From Paraburkholderia sejongensis (GTDB lineage Bacteria > Pseudomonadota > Gammaproteobacteria > Burkholderiales > Burkholderiaceae): a stretch of 64,000 nucleotides of DNA. Below, piece by piece: positions 54,756 through 63,790 of this stretch. The notes beneath the pieces are model-generated. The model was given only the letters and a program-made list of their open reading frames with translations, did no database searches and was not told where the DNA came from. Position 1 is the first letter of the stretch. Each line of letters opens with the position of its first letter. A program made the position numbers and the translations under genes. The stretch is taken from positions 744,001 to 808,000 of the forward strand of contig NZ_JAJITD010000001.1 of the NCBI RefSeq assembly GCF_020880815.1, written 5' to 3'.

Positions 54756-57700
54756 GCACGGCGCACGAAGAAGGACGCTTCAACCTGTCCGCGTGGGCGC
54801 TGCGCCATCAGGCGCTGGTGGTGTTCCTGATCGCGCTCGCGACCGCGTTCGGCATTCTCGCGTACGGACGTCTCGCGCAATCGGAAGACCCGCCGTTCAC
54901 GTTCCGCGTGATGGTGATCCGCACCTACTGGCCGGGCGCGACCGCGCGCCAGGTGCAGGAGCAGTTGACCGACCGGATCGGCCGCAAGCTTCAGGAAACG
55001 CCGAACATCGATTTCGTGCGCAGCTACTCGCGCCCCGGCGAATCGCTGATCTTCTTCCAGATGAAGGACTCCGCGCCGGTGCGCGAGGTGCCCGAGACCT
55101 GGTACCAGGTACGCAAGAAAGTCGGCGACATCGCGGCGACGCTGCCGCCCGGCATCCAGGGCCCGTTTTTCAACGACGAATTCGGCGACGTCTACACCAA
55201 CATCTATACGCTCGAAGGCGACGGCTTTTCCGCCGCGCAGTTGCACGACTACGCGGACCAGTTGCGCACCGTGTTGCTGCGCGTGCCGGGCGTCGGCAAG
55301 GTCGATTACTTCGGCGATCCGGATCAGCACGTGTTCATCGAGATCGCCAACACGCAGCTCACCCGCCTCGGCATTTCGCCGCAGCAGCTCGGCCAGGCGA
55401 TCAACGCGCAGAACGCGATCGCGCCGGCCGGCACGCTGACCACCCACGACGACCGCGTATTCGTGCGCCCGAGCGGCCAGTTCAACGACGTCAACGCGCT
55501 CGCCGACACGCTGATCCGCATCAACAACCGCACCTTCCGGCTCGGCGACATCGCGACGATCAGGCGCGGCTACGACGATCCGATCGTCACGCAGATGCGC
55601 TTTGGCGGTCGGCCGGTGCTCGGCATCGGCGTGACGATGCAGCCGGGCGGCGACGTGATTCGCCTCGGCAAGGCGCTGGACCAGCAGATGACGCAACTGC
55701 GCGCGGCGCTGCCGGCCGGCTTGACGCTCGTCGAAGTGTCGAGCATGCCGCGGGCCGTCGCGCGCTCGGTCGACGACTTTCTCGAAGCGGTCGCCGAAGC
55801 GGTCGCGATCGTGCTGATCGTCAGTCTGGTGTCGCTCGGCGTGCGCACCGGGATGGTCGTGGTGATCTCGATTCCGGTCGTGCTCGCGGTGACCGCGCTG
55901 TGCATGTATCTGTTCGATATCGGCCTGCACAAGGTGTCGCTCGGCACGCTGGTGCTCGCGCTCGGCCTGTTGGTCGACGACGCGATCATCGCGGTCGAGA
56001 TGATGTCGGTGAAGCTCGAACAGGGCTGGAACCGCGCGCGCGCGGCGGCCTACGCGTACACCAGCACCGCGTTTCCGATGCTGACCGGCACGCTCGTCAC
56101 CGTGGCCGGCTTCCTGCCGATCGCGCTCGCGAAGTCGAGCACCGGCGAATACACGCGCTCGATCTTCGAGGTGTCGGCGATCGCGCTGATCGCGTCATGG
56201 CTCGCGGCGGTCGTGCTGATTCCGCTGCTCGGCTATCACCTGCTGCCCGAACGCAAGCGTCACGCGCACGAGCCCGACGATCACGAACACGATATCTACG
56301 ACACGCGCTTCTATACGCGGCTGCGCGGCTGGATCGGCTGGTGCATCGAACGACGCTTCGTGGTCCTCGCGATCACCGTCGCGCTGTTCGTGCTCGCGAT
56401 GGCCGGCTTCACGCTGGTGCCGCAGCAGTTCTTCCCGAGCTCGGACCGCCCTGAACTGCTGGTCGACGTGCGGCTGCCCGAAGGCGCATCATTCGATGCG
56501 ACGTTGCGTCAGGCCACGCGTCTCGAGAAGGTGCTGGTGGGCCGCCCCGAGATCGATCATTCGGTGAGCTTCGTCGGCACCGGCGCGCCGCGTTTCTATC
56601 TGCCGCTCGATCAGCAATTGCCGCAGCCGAACTTCGCGCAGTTCGTGATCACCGCGAAGTCGGTGAAGGATCGCGAGAAGCTCGCGCAGTGGCTCGAACC
56701 GCAATTGCGCGACAACTTCCCGGCCGTGCGCACGCGGCTGTCGCGGCTCGAAAACGGGCCGCCGGTCGGCTATCCGGTGCAGTTCCGCGTGAGCGGCGAC
56801 GACATCGCGACCGTGCGCTCGATCGCCGAACGCGTGGCCGCGACGCTGCGCGCGAACCGCAATACCCGCAGCGTGCAGTTCGACTGGGACGAACCGGCCG
56901 AGCGCTCCGCGCACTTCGAGATCGATCAGAAACGCGCGCGCGAGCTGGGCGTCAGCTCGGAGGACGTGTCGAGCTTCCTCGCGATGACGCTGTCCGGCTA
57001 CACGGTCACGCAGTATCGCGAGCGCGACAAGCTGATCAGCGTCGATCTGCGCGCGCCCCGCTCCGAGCGCGTCGACCCGTCGCAACTGACCGCGCTGGCG
57101 ATGCCGACGCCGAACGGCCCGGTGCCGCTCGGCACGCTCGGCCATCTGCGCAACGAGCTCGAATACGGGGTGATCTGGGAGCGCGACCGCCAGCCGACCA
57201 TTACCGTGCAATCCGACGTGGGCCCCGGCGCGCAGGGGATCGACGTCACGCACGCGGTGGATCGCGCGCTCGCGCCGATCCGCGCGACGCTGCCGGTCGG
57301 CTACCGGATCGAGATCGGCGGCTCGGTCGAGGAAAGCGGCAAGGGGCAAAGCTCGATCGTCGCGCAGTTGCCGATCATGGTGATCGCGGTGCTGACGCTG
57401 CTGATGATCCAGTTGCAAAGCTTCGCGCGCGTGCTGATGGTCGTGCTGACCGCGCCGCTCGGACTGATCGGCGTGGTGCTGACGCTGCTGCTGTTCGGCC
57501 AGCCGTTCGGCTTCGTCGCGATGCTCGGCGTGATCGCGATGTTCGGCATCATCATGCGCAACTCGGTGATTCTGGTCGATCAGATCGAGCAGGACATCGC
57601 GTCGGGGCACAAGCGCTTCGACGCGATCGTCGGCGCGACCGTGCGACGCTTCCGGCCGATCACGCTGACCGCGGCGGCCGCGGTGCTCGCGCTGATTCCG

Positions 57701-57877
57701 CTGCTGCGCTCGAACTTTTTCGGGCCGATGGCGACCGCGCTGATGGGCGGCATCACGAGCGCGACGATTCTCACGCTGTTCTATCTGCCGGCGCTGTACG
57801 CGGCGTCGTTCCGCGTGCGCAGCGACGAGCGCGAAGCGCCGGCGCCCGGCGGCGGTGTCGCGCACACGGGCAATTGA
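54752..57877 (+). CDS. RND multidrug efflux permease
   Basis: A 1041-residue inner-membrane RND pump (AcrB/ACR_tran type). It starts with FNLSAWALRHQALVVFLIAL and has the TM4 proton-relay motif LALGLLVDDAIIAVE. The large periplasmic loops and two six-helix halves are clear (second half FGIIMRNSVILVDQIEQDIA). The start ATG 54752 overlaps the adaptor stop (ATGA). It likely exports drugs or aromatic compounds with proton antiport. Confidence 0.93.
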   Translation: MSTAHEEGRFNLSAWALRHQALVVFLIALATAFGILAYGRLAQSEDPPFTFRVMVIRTYWPGATARQVQEQLTDRIGRKLQETPNIDFVRSYSRPGESLIFFQMKDSAPVREVPETWYQVRKKVGDIAATLPPGIQGPFFNDEFGDVYTNIYTLEGDGFSAAQLHDYADQLRTVLLRVPGVGKVDYFGDPDQHVFIEIANTQLTRLGISPQQLGQAINAQNAIAPAGTLTTHDDRVFVRPSGQFNDVNALADTLIRINNRTFRLGDIATIRRGYDDPIVTQMRFGGRPVLGIGVTMQPGGDVIRLGKALDQQMTQLRAALPAGLTLVEVSSMPRAVARSVDDFLEAVAEAVAIVLIVSLVSLGVRTGMVVVISIPVVLAVTALCMYLFDIGLHKVSLGTLVLALGLLVDDAIIAVEMMSVKLEQGWNRARAAAYAYTSTAFPMLTGTLVTVAGFLPIALAKSSTGEYTRSIFEVSAIALIASWLAAVVLIPLLGYHLLPERKRHAHEPDDHEHDIYDTRFYTRLRGWIGWCIERRFVVLAITVALFVLAMAGFTLVPQQFFPSSDRPELLVDVRLPEGASFDATLRQATRLEKVLVGRPEIDHSVSFVGTGAPRFYLPLDQQLPQPNFAQFVITAKSVKDREKLAQWLEPQLRDNFPAVRTRLSRLENGPPVGYPVQFRVSGDDIATVRSIAERVAATLRANRNTRSVQFDWDEPAERSAHFEIDQKRARELGVSSEDVSSFLAMTLSGYTVTQYRERDKLISVDLRAPRSERVDPSQLTALAMPTPNGPVPLGTLGHLRNELEYGVIWERDRQPTITVQSDVGPGAQGIDVTHAVDRALAPIRATLPVGYRIEIGGSVEESGKGQSSIVAQLPIMVIAVLTLLMIQLQSFARVLMVVLTAPLGLIGVVLTLLLFGQPFGFVAMLGVIAMFGIIMRNSVILVDQIEQDIASGHKRFDAIVGATVRRFRPITLTAAAAVLALIPLLRSNFFGPMATALMGGITSATILTLFYLPALYAASFRVRSDEREAPAPGGGVAHTGN

Positions 57878-57892
57878 TACGGATCACTGAGC

Positions 57893-59437
57893 ATGAGCAC
57901 GAGTAACAGCATCGCCGTTCCGACGCTTCCCGCGCGCACCACACGCACCGCGCTCGCCGTCGGCCTCGCCTGCGCGCTCGCCGCGTGTTCGTTCGGGCCC
58001 AACGGCGACGCGCCCGCGATGCCGCAGCCCGCGCACTACGGCGCGGAGGCATTGCCGACCCGCACCGTGCCCGCCCAAGGCGTCGCGCAGCAGTTCGTCG
58101 CCGGCGCGCAGCCGGTGCCGGAGTGGTGGAAGCTGTACCGCTCGGACGCGCTCGACGCCTTGGTCGACGAAGGCCTGCGCAACAGTCCGACGCTCGCCGC
58201 GACCGACCGCGCGCTCGCGGCCGCGCGCGAACAGTTGCGCGCGCAGGTCGGCAGCTCGCTGCTGCCGACCATCGACGCGGGTGGCCAGGCGACCCGCAAC
58301 CGCGCGCTGGCGATTCCGGAAATCGGCCCGAACACGTTCCTGTACAACATCTTCGTCGGTCAGCTGCAGGCGCACTACACATTCGATCTGTTCGGCGCCG
58401 CGCGGCTCGCGAATGCGGCGCTCGCCGCGCGTGTGAACGTGCAGGTCTACCAGCTCGATGCGGCACGCCGCGCGCTCGCCGCGAACATCGTCACCGCGAC
58501 GATCACCAGTGCCGCGCTGCACGCGCAGATCGACACCACCGAGCGGCTCGTCACGCTGGCCAACGCACAGGCGCGCGACACCGCGCGGCGCTACGAACTC
58601 GGCGCGGTCTCGCATGCCGATCTGATGAGCGCGCAACAAAGTGCGGCGAGCGTGTCGGCGAGTCTGCCAGCGCTGAAGCAGCAGTGGCTGACCACCCGTC
58701 ACGCGCTCGCGGTGCTGCTCGGCCGCACGCCCGACGCGGCGCCCGACGACGTCGAACTCGCGCAGTTGCATCTGCCCGAGCAGGTGCCGGTCGTGGTGCC
58801 GTCCGAACTGTTGCGCGCGCGCCCCGACATCCAGGCCGCCGACGCCGCGCTGAAAGCCGCGGCGGCCGATGTCGGCGTCGCGACCGCGCAGATGTTTCCG
58901 AGCCTGTCGCTGTCGGCATCGATGGGACAAGGCGGCTTCAGCTGGCCGGTCGCGCTGTCGGGCGCGGGCGCGATCTGGAGCATCGGCGCCTCGCTGTCGC
59001 AGCCGCTGTTTCATGGCGGGGCGTTGCTCGCGCAGCGCCGCGCGGCGGTGGACAGCTACGACGCGAGCGTGTCGCAGTACAAGCAGACGGTGCTCGCCGC
59101 ATTCCAGAACGTCGCCGACACGCTCGCCGCGCTCGACCACGACGCGCAATCGCTCGATGCCGCGAACGTCGCCGCGCGCTCGGCGCAAAGCGTGTTCGAC
59201 GACACCACCGCGCGCTACCGGCTCGGCGCGCTGCCGGTCGCGTCGACGCGTTCGAGCGAGCAGCAGTGGCGCAACGCGCAACTCGACGAAATCCGCTATA
59301 CGAGCGCGCGTTTGACCGACACCGCGGCACTGTTTCAGGCGATGGGCAACCCGCCGCTCGATGACGCGGACGCGCCGTCCGCTGCTTCTGCGGCGTCCGC
59401 ATCGATTGGCACAACGAAGGCCGCCGCCACCGATTAA
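57893..59437 (+). CDS. NodT-family outer membrane efflux lipoprotein
   Basis: A 514-residue outer membrane factor. The signal sequence ends at a lipobox (LACALAACS) and two OEP repeats follow, each with the alpha-hairpin pattern (QVGSSLLPTIDAGGQ, FDLFGAARLANAALAARVNV; SQPLFHGGALLAQRRAAVDS). The typical RPDIQAADAALKAA motif is present. It completes the TetR-controlled tripartite pump. Confidence 0.93.
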   Translation: MSTSNSIAVPTLPARTTRTALAVGLACALAACSFGPNGDAPAMPQPAHYGAEALPTRTVPAQGVAQQFVAGAQPVPEWWKLYRSDALDALVDEGLRNSPTLAATDRALAAAREQLRAQVGSSLLPTIDAGGQATRNRALAIPEIGPNTFLYNIFVGQLQAHYTFDLFGAARLANAALAARVNVQVYQLDAARRALAANIVTATITSAALHAQIDTTERLVTLANAQARDTARRYELGAVSHADLMSAQQSAASVSASLPALKQQWLTTRHALAVLLGRTPDAAPDDVELAQLHLPEQVPVVVPSELLRARPDIQAADAALKAAAADVGVATAQMFPSLSLSASMGQGGFSWPVALSGAGAIWSIGASLSQPLFHGGALLAQRRAAVDSYDASVSQYKQTVLAAFQNVADTLAALDHDAQSLDAANVAARSAQSVFDDTTARYRLGALPVASTRSSEQQWRNAQLDEIRYTSARLTDTAALFQAMGNPPLDDADAPSAASAASASIGTTKAAATD

Positions 59438-59465
59438 CCTGGGATTCCGTACGGAATGCCGCGCA

Positions 59466-59500
59466 GTTATCCCCAGATCGTGTGGATCAAGTTGTTGAAA
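59466..59500. repeat. DnaA-box-like element A
   Basis: GTTATCCCCAG, then TCG, then TGTGGAT and TTGTTGA. It is the first of two similar copies (see element B at 59633). The pair of opposed half-sites resembles inverted DnaA boxes (TTATCCACA). Confidence 0.6.
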
Positions 59501-59632
59501 ACTTTCTGAGAAGCGGGCTAACGTATTGAGCGCGCAGGGATTTGCCGGGCAGGTGCGAAATCGCACAACGCGGGTCGCGACGCGGATTGCTTCGGAGTGC
59601 AAGCTCCTGGGACGCCTGAACAATGTCCCAGG

Positions 59633-59671
59633 GTTATCCCCAGTTCGTGTGGATAGCCTTGTTGATAAGCC
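59633..59671. repeat. DnaA-box-like element B
   Basis: GTTATCCCCAGTTCGTGTGG followed by ATA and TTGTTGATAAG; matches element A at about 26 of 32 positions. TTATCCCCA and TGTGGATA face each other with a 5-base centre. Confidence 0.65.
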
Positions 59672-59894
59672 TGGGGCGAAGCGCGTAAGTGCTTGATGCG
59701 AATCGGTTTAGCTTGCCCGGGCACTTATCGGGGCAAGTGGGCATAACTGGCTGTTTACCGGAGTTGCGAGGCTGCGGAGCTGCGCGGCCGCCCTTATAGG
59801 AAAAGGGCGCGGAACAGCTCGCCTCGGCGAACCACTCTCGCGCCCTCTTCCATCAAGGCCGACACAGCAAGGCCTTTACATCAAGGCCCTCACA

Positions 59895-62396
59895 TCAAGG
59901 CTTATTCGATTCGAACAGATCCATGATCTGCTTCTTCTCGCTCGACGACACGTTCGGCGGCGGCACCACCGGCGGCGTCATCCCGGCCGGCCCGACACCG
60001 CCGACCGCATCGCCGGCACCCGCCAGCGGATTGCCCGAATCGAGGCCGATGCTCGCGACGAAGCCACGCCCCGGCACCATGTCGGTAAAGAACAGCTCGC
60101 CGTCCACCACCGTCACGCCGTCCGGCTGCTGCGGCTCGGCTTGCGGCACACCGCGCAGCGCGCGCTGCATGTACTCGACCCAGATCGGCAGCGCGAGCTG
60201 CGCGCCGAATTCGCGGCTACCGAGACTCTTCGGCTGGTCGTAGCCCATCCACGCGACCGCCACCAGCGACTGCTGATAGCCGGCGAACCAACCGTCTTTC
60301 GCGTCGTTGGTCGTACCGGTCTTGCCCTGCAGGTCCGAACGATGCAGCACGTTGGTGCCGGCGCCGGTGCCCGCGGTCGCGACCGAGTGCAGCAGGCTGT
60401 TCATGATGTACGCGTTACGCGGTTCGAGCGTGCGCGGCGCGTCCTGGCCGGCGACCAGCGGCTTTGCTCGCGACAGCGCGACACCGCGCGCGTCCGTCAC
60501 TTCGCTGATCAGATACGGATTGATCCGGTACCCGCCGTTCGCGAATACCGAGTACGCGCCCGCCGATTGCAGCGGCGTGACGAGCCCCGCGCCGAGCGCC
60601 ATCGGCAGATACGGCGGGGTCTTGTCGGCGTCGAAACCGAAGCGCTGCGTGACGAAGTCCTGCGCATACCTGGTGCCGATGAACGACAGGATGCGGATCG
60701 ACACGAGGTTCTTCGACTTCTGCAAGGCGAGCCGCATCGACATCGGACCGTCCGGCTGGTCGTCGTCCTTCGGCTCCCACGCGTCGCCGCCCGGCGTGCT
60801 CGGCGGGAAGTACAGCGGCGCGTCGTTGATGATCGTCGCCGGTGCGAGCCCCTTGTCGAGCGCGGCCGAATAGATGAACGGCTTGAAGCTCGAACCCGGC
60901 TGACGCCATGCCTGGGTGACGTGATTGAACTTGTTCTTGTTGAAGTCGAAGCCGCCGATCAGCGCGCGGATCGCGCCGTCCTGCGGCGTCAGCGACACCA
61001 GCGCGCCTTCAACCTGCGGCAGCTGCGTGATCTGCCAGTTGCCCTTGGCGTCGGTCATCAGACGCACGATCGAACCTGGCCGGATGTGCTGCGCCGCGTT
61101 CGCGCGCGCGCTCAGCGCGGCGGCCGCGAAGCGCAGGCCCTCGCCCGTCACCGTCACCTCGGTGCCGTCGACCAGTTGCGCGACCACCTGCTTCGGATTC
61201 GCGTCGGTCACCACGCCGGCGATGATCTCGCCGTTGTCGGGGTGATCGGTGAGCGCGTCGTCGATCGCCTGGTCGCGCTCGTCGCCGGCGGCCGGCAGTT
61301 GCACGAAGCCTTCGGGGCCGCGATAGCCGTGACGTCGTTCGTAGTCCATCACACCTTTGCGGACCGCGCGATACGCGGCGTCCTGATCGGCCGAGTCGAT
61401 CGTGGTGATCACGTTCAGGCCGCGCGTATAGGTCTCGTCCTTGTACTGCGCGTACATCATCTGCCGCACCATTTCGGCGATGTACTCGGCGTGCACGCTG
61501 TACTCGTTGCCGGGGTTCCTCGTGTGAATCTCTTCCTTCACCGCGACGTCGTACTGATCGCGCGTGATGTAGTTCAGCTCGAGCATGCGTCGCAGGATGT
61601 ACTCCTGACGAATCTTCGCGCGCTTCGGATTGACGACCGGGTTATACGCGGACGGCGCCTTCGGCAGACCGGCGAGCATCGCGGCCTCGGCAAGCGAAAT
61701 GTCCTTCAGGTCCTTGCCGAAGTACACGCGCGCGGCCGCGGCGAAGCCGTATGCGCGCTCGCCCAGATAAATCTGGTTCATGTACAGCTCGAGGATCTGG
61801 TCCTTGGTCAGCGCGCGTTCGATCTTGTACGCAAGCAGCATCTCGTAGATCTTGCGCGTGTAGGTCTTTTCGCTGGACAGAAAGAAGTTGCGCGCGACCT
61901 GCATCGTGATCGTGCTCGCACCCTGCGATGCGCCGCCATGCGTGAGGTCGGCGAAGCCGGCGCGCAGAATGCCGATGAAGTCGACGCCGCCGTGCTCGTA
62001 GAAGCGGTAGTCCTCGATTGCGAGCACCGCTTTCTTCATCTGATCCGGGATGTCCTGGAAGCGCACGAGGCTGCGCCGCTCTTCGCCGAATTCGCCGATC
62101 AGCACGTGGTCGGCGGTATAGATGCGCAGCGGCACCTTCGGCCGGTAGTCGGTCAATGCATCGAGCGACGGCAGTTGCGGGCCCATCACGACGAGCGCAT
62201 AGCCGACGATCAGCGCGCCGACCACGGCCACGGTCGCGACCAGACCGGCGAACCACAGCATGAACCTCGAGCCGAACGAACGGCCGCCGCGCCCGGCATC
62301 GCGCGAAGCGGCATTGCGTCCAGGAGTGCGTTGATAGGAGTCCCGGTCTTCACCGGCCGGAGAATGGGAGGAATGCGGTCGTTTGATGATTGGCAT
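59895..62396 (-). CDS. mrcA: penicillin-binding protein 1A
   Basis: An 833-residue bifunctional class A penicillin-binding protein. An N-terminal membrane anchor (LWFAGLVATVAVVGALIVGY) is followed by a GT51 glycosyltransferase with AIEDYRFYEHGGVDFIGILR and QGASTITMQVARNFF, then a PBP OB-like domain and transpeptidase with PGSSFKPF (catalytic Ser), SKN (about residue 640) and LQGKTGTTNDAKDGWF (KTG). It polymerises and crosslinks peptidoglycan. ATG 62396 is used; the frame continues to 62510 without support. The C-terminus is proline/glycine-rich. Confidence 0.95.
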   Translation of the reverse strand: MPIIKRPHSSHSPAGEDRDSYQRTPGRNAASRDAGRGGRSFGSRFMLWFAGLVATVAVVGALIVGYALVVMGPQLPSLDALTDYRPKVPLRIYTADHVLIGEFGEERRSLVRFQDIPDQMKKAVLAIEDYRFYEHGGVDFIGILRAGFADLTHGGASQGASTITMQVARNFFLSSEKTYTRKIYEMLLAYKIERALTKDQILELYMNQIYLGERAYGFAAAARVYFGKDLKDISLAEAAMLAGLPKAPSAYNPVVNPKRAKIRQEYILRRMLELNYITRDQYDVAVKEEIHTRNPGNEYSVHAEYIAEMVRQMMYAQYKDETYTRGLNVITTIDSADQDAAYRAVRKGVMDYERRHGYRGPEGFVQLPAAGDERDQAIDDALTDHPDNGEIIAGVVTDANPKQVVAQLVDGTEVTVTGEGLRFAAAALSARANAAQHIRPGSIVRLMTDAKGNWQITQLPQVEGALVSLTPQDGAIRALIGGFDFNKNKFNHVTQAWRQPGSSFKPFIYSAALDKGLAPATIINDAPLYFPPSTPGGDAWEPKDDDQPDGPMSMRLALQKSKNLVSIRILSFIGTRYAQDFVTQRFGFDADKTPPYLPMALGAGLVTPLQSAGAYSVFANGGYRINPYLISEVTDARGVALSRAKPLVAGQDAPRTLEPRNAYIMNSLLHSVATAGTGAGTNVLHRSDLQGKTGTTNDAKDGWFAGYQQSLVAVAWMGYDQPKSLGSREFGAQLALPIWVEYMQRALRGVPQAEPQQPDGVTVVDGELFFTDMVPGRGFVASIGLDSGNPLAGAGDAVGGVGPAGMTPPVVPPPNVSSSEKKQIMDLFESNKP

Positions 62397-62949
62397 GACT
62401 GGAATAGTGGGCGCGCAACGGCACGCCTGTTTGCGCGCGCATGGGTCGTGATCGAGCATCCTGGCCGCGGCGTACACCACCGCGCGAACCTTGCCCCCGG
62501 CCGGCCGCACGGCACGCCTCGGACCATGTCCGACGCAACGTAACAGCGCATTTTAAAGAAATCAAACGGTCCGCAACGCAGTTTTTTTGTAAGAATTCCC
62601 TTCGCGTCACGCCATTCTGTAGTAAGGGTCTGTAATTTCGGGCACTCTGACCGGCACGCCCGCGCACATCGTTCGGAACCCGTAATTTATGCGGGGTTAT
62701 CAACAGAAAATGTGGAGAGGGCTGTGGATAATCGCTCCAAACGCGCTACAACTCATTGATGTCACGCGTTTTTCGCGTCGCGCCCGTTTCGCGCCGACGC
62801 AACTCGTCATATGATGAACGCGCGCGCCCGGACAGCTCGATGCGCGCGACGGGGATCCCAACGGCGGGTCCGGCGCGGCATCCAGCATGCGTTATCCGAC
62901 CGGAGCCCCGCCCCGATCCGCACCTGCCAACAAAGTCTGCGAGCCGATC
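62397..62949. other. divergent region between PBP1A and the RHH gene
   Basis: About 550 bases. It includes an AT-rich stretch near 62548-62600 (with a run of seven T) and the DnaA-box cluster at 62697-62731. No gene is supported here. Confidence 0.5.
62697..62731. other. DnaA-box cluster
   Basis: TTATCAACA (62697-62705) and TGTGGATAA (62723-62731), a perfect DnaA box in reverse, with TGTGGAGAG between. It is preceded by an AT-rich segment. This could be a DnaA titration or regulatory site. Confidence 0.55.
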
Positions 62950-63702
62950 ATGTCCAAGCCGAGCGAGCGCATCGTCGTATTCGTCACGACCGCGCAGAAA
63001 CGCGCGATCACCACGACCGCGGAAGATCTGGGCATCAGCGTGAGCGAGCTGATGCGGCGCGCGGTGCTGAGCTTCGGCGCGACCAGCGAGCAGGTCAAGG
63101 CGGCGAGCATCGTCGACCGGTTGCGCGCGCCGCGCGCGCCCGATGCGTTGAACGCTGCGCTGCAGCGCGTCGCGCGCGGCACCCGTTATGCACGCGCGAG
63201 CGCACCGGCGGCGGTGCCCACGCGTGAGATCGATAGTGACACCAGCCATTCGCATAGCGCGGCGGATGCGCCGAATCCGCCTGACGCAGCGGGTATTTCT
63301 GCTTCTGCCAGCACCGCCACGCCCGACCAACCCGTCAGCACATTGAAAGCATCGCCGGCCGCAAGCGTGCCGCCCTCGACGCTCGCGCCCGCTCATCGCG
63401 GCTCGCTGCTGCCCGCCGGCGTCGTCGCCGCGCTCGCCGCCGAACAGGACGAACAGGTCACGGCCAGCGCCGAAGCACTCGCGCGACTCATCGCGGGCCG
63501 AGCCGCCGATAGCGCGGATACCACCGATAGCGCCGATACCGCTAATACAACCGACCACCGCGAAACCGCTGAACGCGCATCGCCGCCGTCCGGCACGCCG
63601 GCGAGTCTGCGCAATTCGCTAAAACGTCGCCGCGCTGCCCCTACCCCCGACGACGACGATCCGCACGGCGATCCGAGCACCGAAGGCGGCCGCTTCGCGT
63701 GA
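62950..63702 (+). CDS. ribbon-helix-helix-like protein with disordered tail
   Basis: A 250-residue protein. Residues 1-55 (ERIVVFVTTAQKRAITTTAE, DLGISVSELMRRAVLSFGAT) look like a ribbon-helix-helix DNA-binding domain similar to MobC/CopG-like proteins. The rest is low-complexity, rich in Ala, Ser, Pro, with a D-S-A-D-T-T repeat, and seems disordered. Start ATG 62950. An in-frame start at 62887 exists. No mobile element or relaxase is in the window. Confidence 0.6.
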   Translation: MSKPSERIVVFVTTAQKRAITTTAEDLGISVSELMRRAVLSFGATSEQVKAASIVDRLRAPRAPDALNAALQRVARGTRYARASAPAAVPTREIDSDTSHSHSAADAPNPPDAAGISASASTATPDQPVSTLKASPAASVPPSTLAPAHRGSLLPAGVVAALAAEQDEQVTASAEALARLIAGRAADSADTTDSADTANTTDHRETAERASPPSGTPASLRNSLKRRRAAPTPDDDDPHGDPSTEGGRFA

Positions 63703-63790
63703 CCCGACACGTGACGCGACACGTGACGCAAGACGTGAAGCGAGCCGTGACGAATCCAAACGAACACGTGACGAACGCGTGACCGGCGTA
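63698..63790. repeat. 12-bp CGTGAC tandem array
   Basis: Begins with CGTGACCCGACA, CGTGACGCGACA, CGTGACGCAAGA, CGTGAAGCGAGC and CGTGACGAATCC in phase (63698-63757), then further CGTGAC copies at less regular spacing to about 63790. It starts inside the stop codon of the ribbon-helix-helix gene. Confidence 0.8.

Larger units (their letters stand above)
59438..59894. other. non-coding region with DnaA-box-like repeats
   Basis: 457 bases between the efflux operon and the PBP1A gene. It holds a perfect 14-bp palindrome ATTCCGTACGGAAT (59444-59457), two copies of a GTTATCCCCAG..TGTGGAT element (59466 and 59633), a perfect hairpin CCTGGGAC..GTCCCAGG (59606-59632), another CGCCCTT..AAGGGCG near 59790, and near 59851-59902 a short direct repeat of CATCAAGGCC. 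No gene is seen. Confidence 0.7.
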
